DNA of 64,000 nucleotides, taken from positions 248,001-312,000 of the forward strand of contig LUVW01000019.1 in the NCBI GenBank assembly GCA_001661515.1, read 5' to 3'. The position numbers were made by a program, and so were the translations under genes. The stretch comes from Capniomyces stellatus (taxonomy: Eukaryota > Kickxellomycota > Harpellomycetes > Harpellales > Legeriomycetaceae). Positions 1-11,132 of the stretch are shown here, piece by piece (the stretch's first letter is position 1; every line of letters begins with the position of its first letter). Below the pieces are notes generated by a model. That model was not told the DNA's origin, made no database searches, and saw only the letters and a program-made list of their open reading frames with translations.

Positions 1-2217
1 TGACTTGGTTTAGATTTTAGTACGCAGTGATTCTGTAAATTTCAGCACTCATCCAGTACTTATTCATAGGTATTTTTTATAGGTATTTTTTATTGAAATG
101 TATTTGACTTATTTGTTGAATTTTTCTTTTGAAAGTTTACGTTTTAGCCAATTTAATGTTCCCTATAATTTGTAAAAACAATACTTCTAGAACATTAAAT
201 GTGGTTCTTCAATTGGCTCGTTAATTTTGGAATTGAGCTAATTATATTAATTTCAAAATCACAAAATAATGTTTTCATAACTTTTTTTTTTCACCCCTTG
301 GTTTTTGTAACTATGGTATTACTTAAATATTCATTTTTGAGAACTTTGTATTGTTTTCTCAGTTAGTTTGTTGACGAACTCTCCACCCAATTAAGACATT
401 GCATTTAATGCAATATAATAATATATTTGGTTTCCATTAGTTGGCCGTATATTTGCAGTAACTCGTTAGTCGCAACTTCCGTAACTCAGTACTAGTAGGC
501 AGTGTGAAGACCACTTATAATCGACGTAAGATGCCAATATAAATAAGGTTCTTGAATGTCCGATTGGGTTGTTCTTGAACGTTATAATAACATGACTCTC
601 TCTGCTAACGTTTTATTCTTTTTATAGCAGTTTTTTTTCTTTTTTCCACATTCTTTTTCCAATTTTTTTTTGGGACCATTACAGCTTTAACCATATTATT
701 CTTGCCAATGCAGCTTTTACCTAAACCAGTTTTGCCAACAACTGCGCTTATTGTTGGCATTTTGCTCGCTAAAATAAGCATCAAGCTACCAAAAACATTC
801 CCAGAAAATCCAAAACTAGGAATTTGAGTTTCCTAGTAGAGCGTATTTGATCAAACAATGTGAAATATAAACTACACTTCATCAAATAATGAAGGTGGCA
901 TAGTTATCACCACTCATAGACGTAGGCTTCAGCACATTTGTTTACCACATATAGTACACGATTGTTCGTTTTTAAAACCGAGTAAAAAGAAATAAAAGGG
1001 CTAAAATATCAGAAAATTGAACAAATTGACAAGCTGGAGCTATTAAAAAGTTCAAACAGTCGAATCAAGTTCGACTAAGGTGTGATGAATGGTCATTTCC
1101 CATTGATTTCACAACAAAAGAGTGTGGCCCCATAGTGGTCTTAAAAATAAGTAACAATGAGCTGGGGGGAATCATCTTACTCGTATTAAGCAGTGTGACA
1201 GGCTTGATTTTGCTGGAGGCTTGCACACTAAATGCCGTTATTAAATATCGACGACTAGACTTGAATAGGGTTGATTTACTGATGCTCGGTTCTTGTCTAC
1301 AATGGTTATTTTATACGTAATTGTATGTTTTTTGGCTAGTTTTTTTTTTAATTATACAAAGCAATTAAAGCAGTTCTTTTTAATTACATAAGGAAAGTAG
1401 AGCAGATTTTTTTTAATTGTATAAGGCAAGTAGAGTGGTTTTTAATTTTAACGTTATTTTCATTCTTGGTTTTAGTGGTGTAAAAAAAAAAAAGCCAGAA
1501 TCCCAGCTGATAGATTTAAGGCGATTAGGAATTATAAGTTAGTCGATTAAATAGAGGTTGAATGGTTTGCTAATTTAAGTATGGACAGTTTGAAACAGGT
1601 CATTGTATAGGTGTTCTGTATGTGATTGTGTATGGAATCATCAAAGATGTTATTACATAAAAAAACAAAAAATAATAGAAGAAGAAAATAAGCGCTTAAT
1701 GTTTTACATAAAAAGACTAGGAAAAAAAAAGAAAGCTATTTAGCTTCAATTTAATTCGAGACATTACGAGTCGAGTAAACACTTGTACTTTCTACATATA
1801 AATATATTGTAATGTTAGGTTGTTTTTTTTGATTGTATTAAAAATGTGTAACAACTCCTCGATAAAAAAAAGAAATAAACTCGTACAAAATAATAGTAAC
1901 TTGAACTCAAAACAAGTCAAGTTAAACAATCATGCTCGATTTGTATTTCGCCAGCTTATAAAATTCTGTGATAATGATAAAAAAAATTCTGTAATAGGGG
2001 GGAGGAAATCCCAAATAATAGATGAAAAGCGAATTAAAGACAAATGCGAGTTTATATAAATAAAGCGAAATATAAGGTGTTCCTGGTTTCTAGAATAAGT
2101 CATTCAACAATCTTTGCATCGATTATTATTTAAACGCAATAGGATAATGCAATCCCAGACTTAACTATCTTTTTTTTTTATCAAGAAACCTCCACCGTCC
2201 TAACAAAGCTTATTATA
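1..2217. other. Intergenic region, no supported gene
   Basis: AT-rich DNA with long T and A runs upstream of the desaturase gene. Two short open stretches (1135-1320 and 1820-2059) open only from GTG or TTG and have no recognisable similarity. The first stays open upstream to about 1085 but is preceded by stops. The last 200 bases presumably contain the desaturase promoter, but I see no distinctive element. Confidence 0.6.
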
Positions 2218-3681
2218 ATGTATAAAAAAACATCAACTGCCCTTAAAGAGTCGTACCTGCCTGCACCAAGATTAACAACAAAGGAAACTGTTCCAGTATA
2301 CACATACAATGAACTCAGAAAACGTATAGGCGAGGGCGAGTATTTGGTGATCGTTGACGGCTATGTGCTAAAGCTCAACGGATTTGTCTCAAAGCACCCA
2401 GGAGGGAAGTTGGCCATTTTGCATATGATAGGCAAAGACGCAACTGATGAGATGCACGCGATGCATCCTGATGTTGTTTTCAAAAAGATGGCAAATGTGT
2501 ACATTGTTGCTCAGTATGCATTTGACGTGAAGGGATTTTCGTTTGTTGAGGATTTGAATCTCGAGTATTCTAAACCAACCCCAGTCGACAAAAGCATGAA
2601 TGAGTGGATTGATTTAGACCAAGATGCGATTACTGCGGACTATAGAAAGCTAAACGACTCGTTCAGAAAAGAAAAGCTATATGAGTGCTCCTACCACCAC
2701 TACGCGATCGAATCAACCAGATTTCTGGGCTTCATGTTTGGAATGTTTTTCTTCATTTTATACGGAGAGCCAACGCTTTTGAAGTGCATGATATCGGCCT
2801 TCTGTGCAGCAGGTCTGTGGCATCAAGCTGCATTCACAGCTCACGACTTGGGCCATACTTCGGTGACTGGGAATAAAGATATCGATACGTCCATAGGCCT
2901 TTTTATTGGTGACTTTCTTATGGGGTTGAGTGTAGGGTGGTGGAAATCAAGCCACAACGTCCACCACATCGTTACCAACCAGCCCGAAAATGATCCAGAT
3001 ATCCAACATTTGCCGTTCTTTGCTGTTTCCCCAGTGTTTTTCTTCAACAAACTATACTCAACGTACTATGATCGCGAGTTGGAGTTTGATGAGGCAGCAA
3101 ACTACTTTGTTCAGATCCAAGACAAAATGTACTACATCATCATGCTCTTTGGCCGATTCAATCTCTACGCTTTAAGCTGGGGCCATGTGCTATTTTCTCA
3201 GCACGCTAGCCGTAGATCGCTTGAATTTATCGGGCTGACGGGTTTCTGGATGTGGTTTTCCTGGCTTATGTCGCACTTGCCTTCGTACAAGATGATTTTG
3301 CTATATGCTTTGGTCTCACATGCCTTAACCGCCATCCTGCACATCCAGCTAACTCTCTCTCATTTCGGAATGCCAGTCCACTCACCCAACCCCGATAAAG
3401 AGTGCTTTATGGTGCGCCAAATCCGTACATCCTTGGACGTAATTTGCCCCAAGTGGATGAATTGGTTCCACGGCGGTCTGCAGTTCCAGGTTGAACACCA
3501 TTTATTCCCTAGACTCCCTAGACACAACTTGCGCTTGATTCAGCCCCGTGTAAAAGAGCTTTGTGAAAAACATAAAATTGTATACTCAGAGCTTAACTTT
3601 TTCGGCGCAAATGTCCTGACCATCAGCAAGCTAGCCGATACAGCCAGCAAACTGACAGCCTACTTGATGAAAAAGAATTGA
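2218..3681 (+). CDS. Cytochrome b5-fused front-end desaturase (delta-8 sphingolipid / delta-6 fatty acid type)
   Basis: A 487-residue ER membrane enzyme read without introns. The N-terminal cytochrome b5 domain (about 25-100) has the heme-binding HPGG at 60-63. The desaturase domain has three histidine boxes: HDLGH (209-213), HNVHH (246-250) and QVEHH (424-428). Replacement of the first His of box 3 by Gln is the hallmark of front-end desaturases, which insert a double bond between an existing one and the carboxyl end, or at delta-8 of sphingoid bases. Hydrophobic segments lie around 168-205, 225-240, 305-325 and 340-385. Electrons come through the fused b5 domain. Length fits the family (about 450-550). 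Motifs alone cannot separate delta-8 sphingolipid from delta-6/delta-5 acyl activity; the fungal delta-8 sphingolipid desaturase is my first guess. The gene converges on the CoA-ligase gene downstream. Confidence 0.93.
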   Translation: MYKKTSTALKESYLPAPRLTTKETVPVYTYNELRKRIGEGEYLVIVDGYVLKLNGFVSKHPGGKLAILHMIGKDATDEMHAMHPDVVFKKMANVYIVAQYAFDVKGFSFVEDLNLEYSKPTPVDKSMNEWIDLDQDAITADYRKLNDSFRKEKLYECSYHHYAIESTRFLGFMFGMFFFILYGEPTLLKCMISAFCAAGLWHQAAFTAHDLGHTSVTGNKDIDTSIGLFIGDFLMGLSVGWWKSSHNVHHIVTNQPENDPDIQHLPFFAVSPVFFFNKLYSTYYDRELEFDEAANYFVQIQDKMYYIIMLFGRFNLYALSWGHVLFSQHASRRSLEFIGLTGFWMWFSWLMSHLPSYKMILLYALVSHALTAILHIQLTLSHFGMPVHSPNPDKECFMVRQIRTSLDVICPKWMNWFHGGLQFQVEHHLFPRLPRHNLRLIQPRVKELCEKHKIVYSELNFFGANVLTISKLADTASKLTAYLMKKN

Positions 3682-4485
3682 TTTTTTGGTTTGTTTATAA
3701 ATCACCACTGATCGTACCATATTTTGATTAGAACCTCCTTTTTTTCCCTCTCTTGACGCTGCATTTTATTTCTTACTTATTTACCTTCATACATGTTCTT
3801 ATCACCATGACTGTTTCTATCACTGATGTTACTATTATTTTCTATTGATATTTTTATTACAATAGAAACCTTCCTTCCCTCTCCATCATTTTTTTTAAAT
3901 ATTCTTTTTTTGCTTATACAGTTTAATAAAATCATATTTTTCTATTAAATTTTTTATGTGGTTTATTGGCAACCGAATCCACACAACAAAACATAAAATA
4001 TTAAAATAAAGTCCTATTGGTGGCATTCTCTTTCTCGTTTTATATACAATGCTTATCGAGAACAAAGTGCTGTTATGTAAAGTTTATAACGAACTTGTGA
4101 TTTTTGGCTTTTCTGCATTCACGGTAAATCGCCAAGCCATTGTAAATGAATACAAACAGCAAAAGTGTAAAAACTCGCGGAAATGACGGTAAAAAAACAA
4201 AAACAAAAACAAAAACAAACAACGGCACAATAAGACATTGAGTAGTAATATAACGATGCGTTCTATTAAATCATTGCTAATAAAAAGCGAATACCAATTT
4301 CAATACAAAAAAACGCAAATGCTAGTCAGTCTATAAAAACCAAACACATTGGAGACTGTTAATCTTATATAAATCTCAACAGACAAACAAACAAACAAAC
4401 AAACAAGAAACAGACAAGAAACAGACAAGAAACAGACAAGAAACAGACAGAAGAGCTATATAATGACTGTGACAGTTGGCTACAA
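3682..4485. other. Intergenic region between convergent genes
   Basis: Shared 3' region of two convergent genes, AT-rich, with several AATAAA-like stretches. It contains A-rich simple repeats at 4194-4218 and 4384-4448, and at 3958-3985 a 28-base sequence that recurs nearly unchanged at 27386-27413. No coding potential recognised. Confidence 0.6.
4384..4448. repeat. (CAAA)n run followed by four copies of an 11-bp tandem repeat
   Basis: A CAAA microsatellite (4384-4404) runs into four perfect copies of the 11-base unit AAGAAACAGAC (4405-4448). It ends 37 bases from the stop codon of the minus-strand CoA ligase, so it probably lies in that gene's 3' UTR. Confidence 0.85.
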
Positions 4486-6331
4486 TTACAGCTTCGATGC
4501 ACGCTTTTTGGCCTTTAGGGCCTCGTTCTCTCTATCACGCAAAAGTCTTCTGAGGATTTTTCCTGCAGCACTTTTAGGGATAATATCAAGCACCTCAACT
4601 CCGCCTCTGAGTTTTTTGTATGACGTAACTCTGCTATCGATCCACTTTCTAACGCCATCAGCGACTGCTTGCTTCTCTTTGGCTGAAAGTCCAGAGTGCT
4701 TCTCCTGAAGTGTAATAAAGGCCTTGGGGATCTCAGTTGCTTGTTCCTCAAAGTAGACGCCAATAACAGCACAGTCAAGAACATCAGGGTTGGCTAAAAG
4801 CAACGACTCAAGCTCAGCTGGTGGAACTTGGAACCCTTTGTATTTAATAAGCTCCTTCTTGCGGTCAACAATGCTCAAGTGTCCTTGTTTGTTGAAAAAG
4901 CCAATGTCGCCTGTATGCAAATAGCCATCCTTGTCCAAGGTCTCGCTTGTTGCCTTAGGGTTTTTCCAGTATCCTTTCATCATATTTGGGCCCTTAAAGC
5001 AAACTTCACCAATCTGATCATGTCCAAGAAGGTTGCCATCGTCGTCAATGACCTTGGCCTGGATATTAGAAGAAAGGTATCCTGAGGAGCCTATCAAGGT
5101 ATTTCCACGCGGAGTTGAACAGATTACAGGGCTTGATTCGGTGACACCGTACAATTGAATAACTTCAATCCCCTTAAACCTTTCGTTTAATCTTACTATC
5201 AAGTCCTTGTATAGTGGCGCAGCCGCTGACATAGTAAACTTGATGGAGCTGATGTCGTAATTATCGACTGTTGGCTCGTTTACCAGATTGATCAACAAGG
5301 GTGGAACTAGATGAGCAAAGGTGATTTTATGTTTTTCAACATTCTTCAGGTAGCTTTGCATTTCAAACTTCTCGCAGATCACAACACCAATAGCGTTTGA
5401 TATCCCTTGAAGCAAAATGATGACCAATCCATAAATATGGTAAAATGGCAGCACCGACAAGAACCTTTGAACAACACCTCTGTCCGAATACCATCTGTTT
5501 GCCGCCGACAACGTTTTCATTTGAAGAATGTTCGATACAATGTTTCTATGTGTCAGGATAACGCCCTTCGATAATCCTATAAATACAAACAAAATGTATT
5601 AAAGTAAGTCAAGTATATCACTACTCACATTTACTCATTCCAAGAGCTATCAATGCATCTTTTTACCAGATAAAATAAGCGGTAGACGTAGCACAGCGTA
5701 TATAGTCGAGCTGTAAAGAATTTTTACCTGTAGTTCCGGATGAGTAAGGAATAAGAGCTACTTTGTTATCTTGCTCTTCAACCGAGTTGATAGAAAATCT
5801 TTTAAATGGCGCATCACTGTATAGTTGGTGTATGGTCATTAGATTCTGTACTTGCTTAACGCTTTCGTCAATGATTATGATTCTGCTGTCTGGAATATCC
5901 ACCTTTGCCTCTTTTATAGCTTCCCTAATTATTGGAATGAACTGTTTTTGTATGGCAACATAGTTTGCGCCAGAGTTGGAAATGACATGCGCGAGTTCAC
6001 GTACTTGGTAGTCTGGGTTAGCAAAACTGAGAACACCACCAACCATCAAGGTACCGAGCATAACAATAGCATAGTTCACCGAGTTTTTAGAACAAACAAG
6101 AATAACCTCGTCGTTTTTAAAGCCCATTTTGTTGACTAAACCGGAAGCAAACTGGGTTGTTTTCTTCTCCAATTCAAAAACGGACGCACTTTGGCCAGAG
6201 GGTTCTTCGTATACTGCATAGTTGTTTGGGTTAGCTAGCAATGAGACACTCTCTCTTCCTTGCTTGAAAACGAACGAGGTCAAATCAGTTACGGGTATGT
6301 CAACATCAGGGTACTCGGTATTATAAATCAT
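4486..6331 (-). CDS. Peroxisomal acyl-CoA synthetase / 4-coumarate-CoA ligase-like (ANL superfamily)
   Basis: Two exons, 6331-5728 and 5576-4486 (GT-AG intron 5727-5577), encode 564 residues. Adenylate-forming enzymes activate a carboxylic acid with ATP and transfer it to CoA. The P-loop motif SSGTTGLSKG (197-206) is interrupted by the intron at Gly202; splicing restores it exactly, which fixes the junction. Further motifs: YGVTE (344-348), TGD (423-425), RKKELIKYKG (440-449, hinge), and the C-terminal catalytic Lys541 in KSAAGKILRR. The protein ends in SKL, a canonical type-1 peroxisomal targeting signal. Substrate (medium/long-chain fatty acid, phenylpropanoid or phenylacetate-like) cannot be read from the sequence; fungal PTS1 members often feed beta-oxidation. 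Start ATG at 6331 begins the first conserved exon. Confidence 0.92.
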
Positions 6332-8555
6332 TATTTTTGTTTGTTCTGTGTGTGCGTACTAGATACTTTGTTTTCTTCAAGGCGAGAATATCCTTCTTTT
6401 TTAACTTTACTGGCTTTTTTTATTTAAAATGTAATTTTCACTGATTTGTTAATTACTTTATAAAAAATAAAAACTAAAAAATCAATAAAAGTGTGACCAG
6501 ATTTCAAACGGAAAGAGAATTGTTGAACTGAAATTCAGACTAAAATCCGTAACTTTATATCTATATTTATATGCTTCAGGTTTACTAAAATCTAATCCTT
6601 GTCAAAACTTCTCAATTTGGCTACGATAAAATAACTACTGTTCAAGTCAATTGTTGGTGCTAATGCCATTTGAAGACTACCAAAACGCCATGTCGCCCGC
6701 ATATCCAGGGCAATGATGGTGTATCGTCAGCGAGCGATTATTCGCACTTGGTTACAGCACCAAGTTTGTCAGCTTGAGGTGAATTGGCTCATCGTCTTTT
6801 GATTTCCACTCTATTCCCTCCTATTACCAACTCTAATCTGCCCTGCTCGGTCCAGAGCAAATAAAATGCTACGGATTTGCTTTTAATTTATTAAACATCT
6901 GGATTATAATTCAATAAAAAAATACTTGGAATATTTACATTTTTAGTTAACTACAACCAATGCACTTGTAATAGTTCCAATAGCAAAGCGCCCACACAAC
7001 TTGACGTTGGAATATTGTACTGATCACTACTGTTATCATTATTGGTGCTATTATTGATGTATCACTTAGCCTTGTTTGTCGAATTTGCGCTTGGTCTTGT
7101 TTCATAGTTATAGCATCTTGCAATAACTACTACCCCATCCACATACATTACGTATCTAATAATAAAACACCAACATCAGGGGCTGAACGACAATTGCCAA
7201 AACCAAACCACTCGCGGGCATAAAAACAAACAAAATCATACAACCAAATTAGGGGGGAAGCCAAATCGATTTTCATTTTTAGATGTCGTTTTTCAAACAT
7301 TTCCCCTCCCCCCCCCCCCTTAATCGATCAAAGAAATCAAATATAATAATAATTCTAAAAAAAAATTAAAAAAAATACAACGATGCTCAATAAAAAAAAA
7401 GTAAAAAGAAACAAATAAAAAAAAGTCTCAATGTGTAAACTGAAAAGATTGAATGATATAGCCCTTGGTTTGGTACTTTATCTTTCGAATCTAGTTCTTT
7501 CCCAACAATTGCTTTTGCTCGTTTTTAACTATTTTCGAAAACTGCTTATCTCTCCCTTAATTTTTTTTCCCTGGATTTTTTTTCCTTGCTATTTCCCTGG
7601 ACTAAAATTGGTATAATTCGATCTTTAAAAATTAGAGGTTGGGCTATCTATCTTTATAGCTTGTGAGCAGCTGTGGAAGATATGAACAATCGATGGTACT
7701 CTCCCATAATACGAATTAAAAAAACGTTGATAACAGTGTAAATCATATATCCTGGGGGTCAAGTCGGTTATGACGCAATAAGCCAGCATCGAGCAAAAGC
7801 GAGCACCCTGCAGTTTATATTTTTTGAGGAACATAATATTTTAGTCTGTTCATTAACAAACACTTGTATTAACAAAATTATAGACTCTCCAAACTACGTA
7901 ATCTTGAATTTAGCAAATATAACGTGTTATGCGCAATTCTGTGTTTTATTAAAGCTCATTCGAGCTGGAAAGACTTAAAACGGGTATGTACTGTTTATGG
8001 AAGCGATTATATGTTGCTTATGTCAGTGACTACCCGTACAATGCATCCATTACCTTATACTAGCATTGGTGTCAGAAAAGCCCCAAATTACTACGCGACA
8101 GTGCACTTATCACTAAAGTATGTAACTTTGGTTGTTTGTCCCTGTTATAGATTATATTGGGGTGCATCTGTTCTGTTTACTGTTTTCCTCCCCCCTCACC
8201 ATAGCCTAAGAAACCCAAGGCTAATGTAATCCTGACTATTGAATTGGTGAATAATAAAACTTGGCCACAACATTAGTAATGGTCGAAAATATAACACCAA
8301 TAAAACAGCCAGTAAACCAAATCAAACCCCAAAGTAACAGTAAAAAAAAGTCTCCAAAAGTTAATAGTTTCCGCGTAAAATTTAAATAGTTCGTTTTTGG
8401 CAAAGACAATTTATTGATCAAATTTGCAAAAATCAATCAAGTTCGATAAAGAGAAAAAGGTCAATTAGTTCGCACTTTTAAGCTTTTTTTCTACAAAAGA
8501 AAAAAAAGTAAAAAAGGCATCACTAAACATGACCGAGACCGGTAAAAATACATGA
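6332..8555. other. Intergenic region, no supported gene
   Basis: About 2.2 kb between a divergent pair (CoA ligase on minus, GUCD1-like on plus). A C-rich homopolymer tract lies at about 7304-7319. Short open frames at 7431-7616, 7625-7834, 7924-8229 and 8236-8436 show no family similarity; the last is hydrophobic but contains no ATG. A somewhat less AT-rich patch at about 6660-6830 has no feature I can name. Confidence 0.55.
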
Positions 8556-9900
8556 ATGGACGAAGACACAGAAATAGACATATTTCAGAACTGGCCATCC
8601 TTCACAGTAACCAAGCAAAAAAGCGACTGGGATTGTGGTAAGTCGGATTAATCCAAAAAAAAACCGTAGTCAAAATTAGCAGGTCATAATTTTCAAACGT
8701 ATTTACTATAAGATAGGCCTAGCATGTATATCCACGATTTTAAGGTATTTCTGCCGCATACTATAGCGGTATTTATTAATTATTTCAGGATATTCTGTCG
8801 ACTATATACGGCAGGAATATACTGTTTGCCAAGATTATGAAATGCAGAGATGCACGAAAAAAAGAAACATTCAACAGCATTTTATTTCGCTTTCTTTTAA
8901 AACTTGGGATGTTAAGGCGACTGGGATTTAAAAAACGCTCGCTAGAAAAACTGGAAAGCATATGCGGTACAAAATCGATTTGGACTGTAGACCTAGTTTT
9001 GCTGCTAGATCGGTACCCAGGAGTACGGTACAAGTTCTACACCACACAGATAGGAGTAGATACATCACACAGCCACAAGGCAAGAGTTTTAACTGATAGA
9101 AGATTTTTATGACTGACTAACCCACTTAGATACCCACCCATGGTTAAAAGCTGCTTTTTTTCAAATAACTGAATAGCTTGCATAACATTTAACGAGACAC
9201 ATATAAATTTTGTTTTTCAGGAGTACTATAGCGAGAAGGTTGTTTTGGACGCACCACGTATAAATAGGGCGTTCTTAAAACTTGAAAAAAGAAACATCAG
9301 CGTTGTAAAAAGGTAAATATTTACATACATACATGTGCTTTAAGCTGCAAAATTATAGTTTAATAACTTGTCCATCTGTATTTGTAAAATATTTATAGCT
9401 TGATACCTATGCAGAGACTGAAGAGTATGCTATTGTCGCCAAAAACTACTGTTGTTGCTTTGGTGGATTTACGACATCTAAAATGCCTTCGATGCAACGT
9501 GAGTGTTTATTTATACTTTGTTTGTGGCGAATAGACACTTGTGGTTGAGTTACAGCTAGGTCGGTACTAATAACCATCAAAACTTGTATTAGAGCGCCCA
9601 TAGGAGCAAGCTAATTGAGCAGATGGATGCCACGTTTGGCGCTAATCAGTTTGTGGGCCATTATATAAACCTTGTAACATATACCCCGAGTCTAAACGCG
9701 TTTGTTTACCTGGATCCTGGGGCAAGCGATTATTATTGCATTATTAGCCCCACCGACTTGGAAACGGCAAGAAAAAGTCCAGGAACAGACAATGATAGGT
9801 TTGTTTAAGTTAAAGTTAGGAATAGTGTAATTTTATTTGTTCATAATTGATAAGTATGGGTATATTTGATACTTATAGTATAGTTGTTCAGCTCAAGTAA
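8556..9900 (+). CDS. GUCD1: GUCD1-like protein (Guanylate_cyc_2 family, C39 peptidase-like fold)
   Basis: Seven exons, none long enough to stand out alone: 8556-8637, 8717-8744, 8917-9079, 9221-9312, 9399-9498, 9593-9798, 9879-9900; 230 residues. The joined protein follows the animal/plant GUCD1 (plant GC1) family along its whole length: DWDCGLAC at 24-31, then the core ESICGTKSIWTVDL, QIGVD, an FVGHY segment (His178), YLDPG (Asp196) and GTDND near the end. The family is labelled guanylyl cyclase-like. However, Gln21...Cys27-Gly, His178 and Asp196 match the order of a C39/papain-type catalytic triad, so the cyclase label is doubtful. Exon 2 is only 28 bases; the intron after exon 3 appears to use a GC donor (9080). 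Junctions were chosen by reading frame plus family alignment; the exon 2/3 boundary has alternatives. Confidence 0.82.
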
Positions 9901-10454
9901 CTCGAGGCAGCAAAACCTGTGCATTGGAAAAATTTAAACTGTCGACTGTAACTTGCAGCGTAATATACGTCAAATTCGCAACATTCCCAAGTCTCAAACA
10001 CACGCCACTCCGTTCTGACAGTCCTCCTCTCACTTGTGGGTGCACAAGTAGATTCCAACACATAGTAAAAAAGAAGAGGCCAAGTAGAGTGATGAAAATT
10101 TTATTGTAGGGTTTATATCATGCCAGTGAATGTCCAATGTACCTTGGATGAGCCACATGAAGAGTACACTTTAATTGGGTTTAGCTCAAATTTCTCAATA
10201 CCAATTTAAAAACAACTATTTTTGTATTATCTCAATAAAGAAAAAAGTCTGTAATGCAAGTAAAAAAATGCTTGATTTATATTTGTCAAATGTTGATGCT
10301 GATGTTGATGTTGGAAGGTGGAATAAATAATAATTAGTAACAAGACATGGTAAATAACTATAAATAAAATAAAGGGTTATCTACACATTATGAAGCGGAA
10401 AACAAAGCAGCGCAATAGCTTACTATTAAATTAATCTAAGTCTAAATCTATAAA
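9901..10454. other. Intergenic region between convergent genes
   Basis: Shared 3' region of the GUCD1-like and TLC-domain genes. AATAAA-like signals occur on both strands (for example near 10225 and 10360). No coding potential recognised. Confidence 0.55.
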
Positions 10455-11132
10455 CTATTGTACAGCTTTGAGTTTGCGGCTAACTCTAATCCTTTTTTGC
10501 TGCTTAATGAAGTTTGAAAACCAGTATATATGTAAGGGCAAAGTGGTACAAATCAGTTTCCAATGCAGTCGGTTTGGGTAGTATAGATAGAATCTATGCA
10601 GTAGAACCAAGTGGAGTAGTATCCTTGTTGAGAAAAAGCAGGCAGCAAATAGCCAGTCGTTTCTCAGATGCTTGTTGATACTGCCCATAGCCAGTATAAT
10701 CGTGGGAAGCTCCATTATACAAAATAGTACAAATATTGCAGGTATGTTTTTAACGATACAGATTGTCGTTATCAGTAGGAAAAACGTATGGTGAAAGTAC
10801 CCTGTGACGGGGTCAATTGTTGAACGGTAGTATTTAACACCAATTGCAATATCCAAAATCAAGTACGATTGGAAAAATCCGATCACCAGCAAGGAGAATG
10901 AGTCGATTGCTATCAGCTTGGTAACATCCAAGTTATGTTTTAGGAGCTCGTACATGTATGGGATTGATGCGAGTGTGACGACAATGCATGTAATAAATGT
11001 CATGACCCATGAAAGCTGCTTTTCTGTTTGGTAAATCTTATAATGTCTAATCGTGTAGAACAGTCCGGATAGAACGATAGCCCCGATTGACATTCCTGTA
11101 AAATGCAAAGCGGTGTTGCTCATTGCTTCCAT
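10455..11132 (-). CDS. TLC (TRAM/LAG1/CLN8) domain membrane protein
   Basis: An intronless 225-residue polytopic protein with about six to seven hydrophobic helices (about 12-29, 41-60, 73-98, 112-133, 136-152, 160-178 and 188-206). The central segment, an acidic helix end (LILDIAIG, 91-98) followed by GYFHHTFF with a His pair at 114-115, is the signature of the TLC domain found in ceramide synthases, TRAM and TLCD/CLN8 proteins. At 225 residues it is the size of stand-alone TLCD-type proteins rather than ceramide synthase (about 350-400), and it lacks a homeobox or Lag1 extension. TLCD proteins have been tied to membrane phospholipid composition; the role here is inferred only. The C-terminus is basic (KQQKRIRVSRKLK), probably cytosolic. 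Confidence 0.7.
   Translation of the reverse strand: MEAMSNTALHFTGMSIGAIVLSGLFYTIRHYKIYQTEKQLSWVMTFITCIVVTLASIPYMYELLKHNLDVTKLIAIDSFSLLVIGFFQSYLILDIAIGVKYYRSTIDPVTGYFHHTFFLLITTICIVKNIPAIFVLFCIMELPTIILAMGSINKHLRNDWLFAACFFSTRILLHLVLLHRFYLYYPNRLHWKLICTTLPLHIYWFSNFIKQQKRIRVSRKLKAVQ

Noticed and set aside
1085..1320. Open stretch including LGGIILLVLSSVTGLILLEA, considered as a membrane-protein exon
   Set aside because: No ATG, stops immediately upstream, no partner exon with matching phase nearby.
7924..8229. 101-codon plus-strand open frame
   Set aside because: Begins at GTG, no recognisable domain, and lies in the upstream region of the GUCD1-like gene.
8236..8436. Hydrophobic minus-strand 66-codon frame resembling a small membrane protein
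   Set aside because: It contains no ATG (opens from TTG), and I found no splice sites linking it to other exons.
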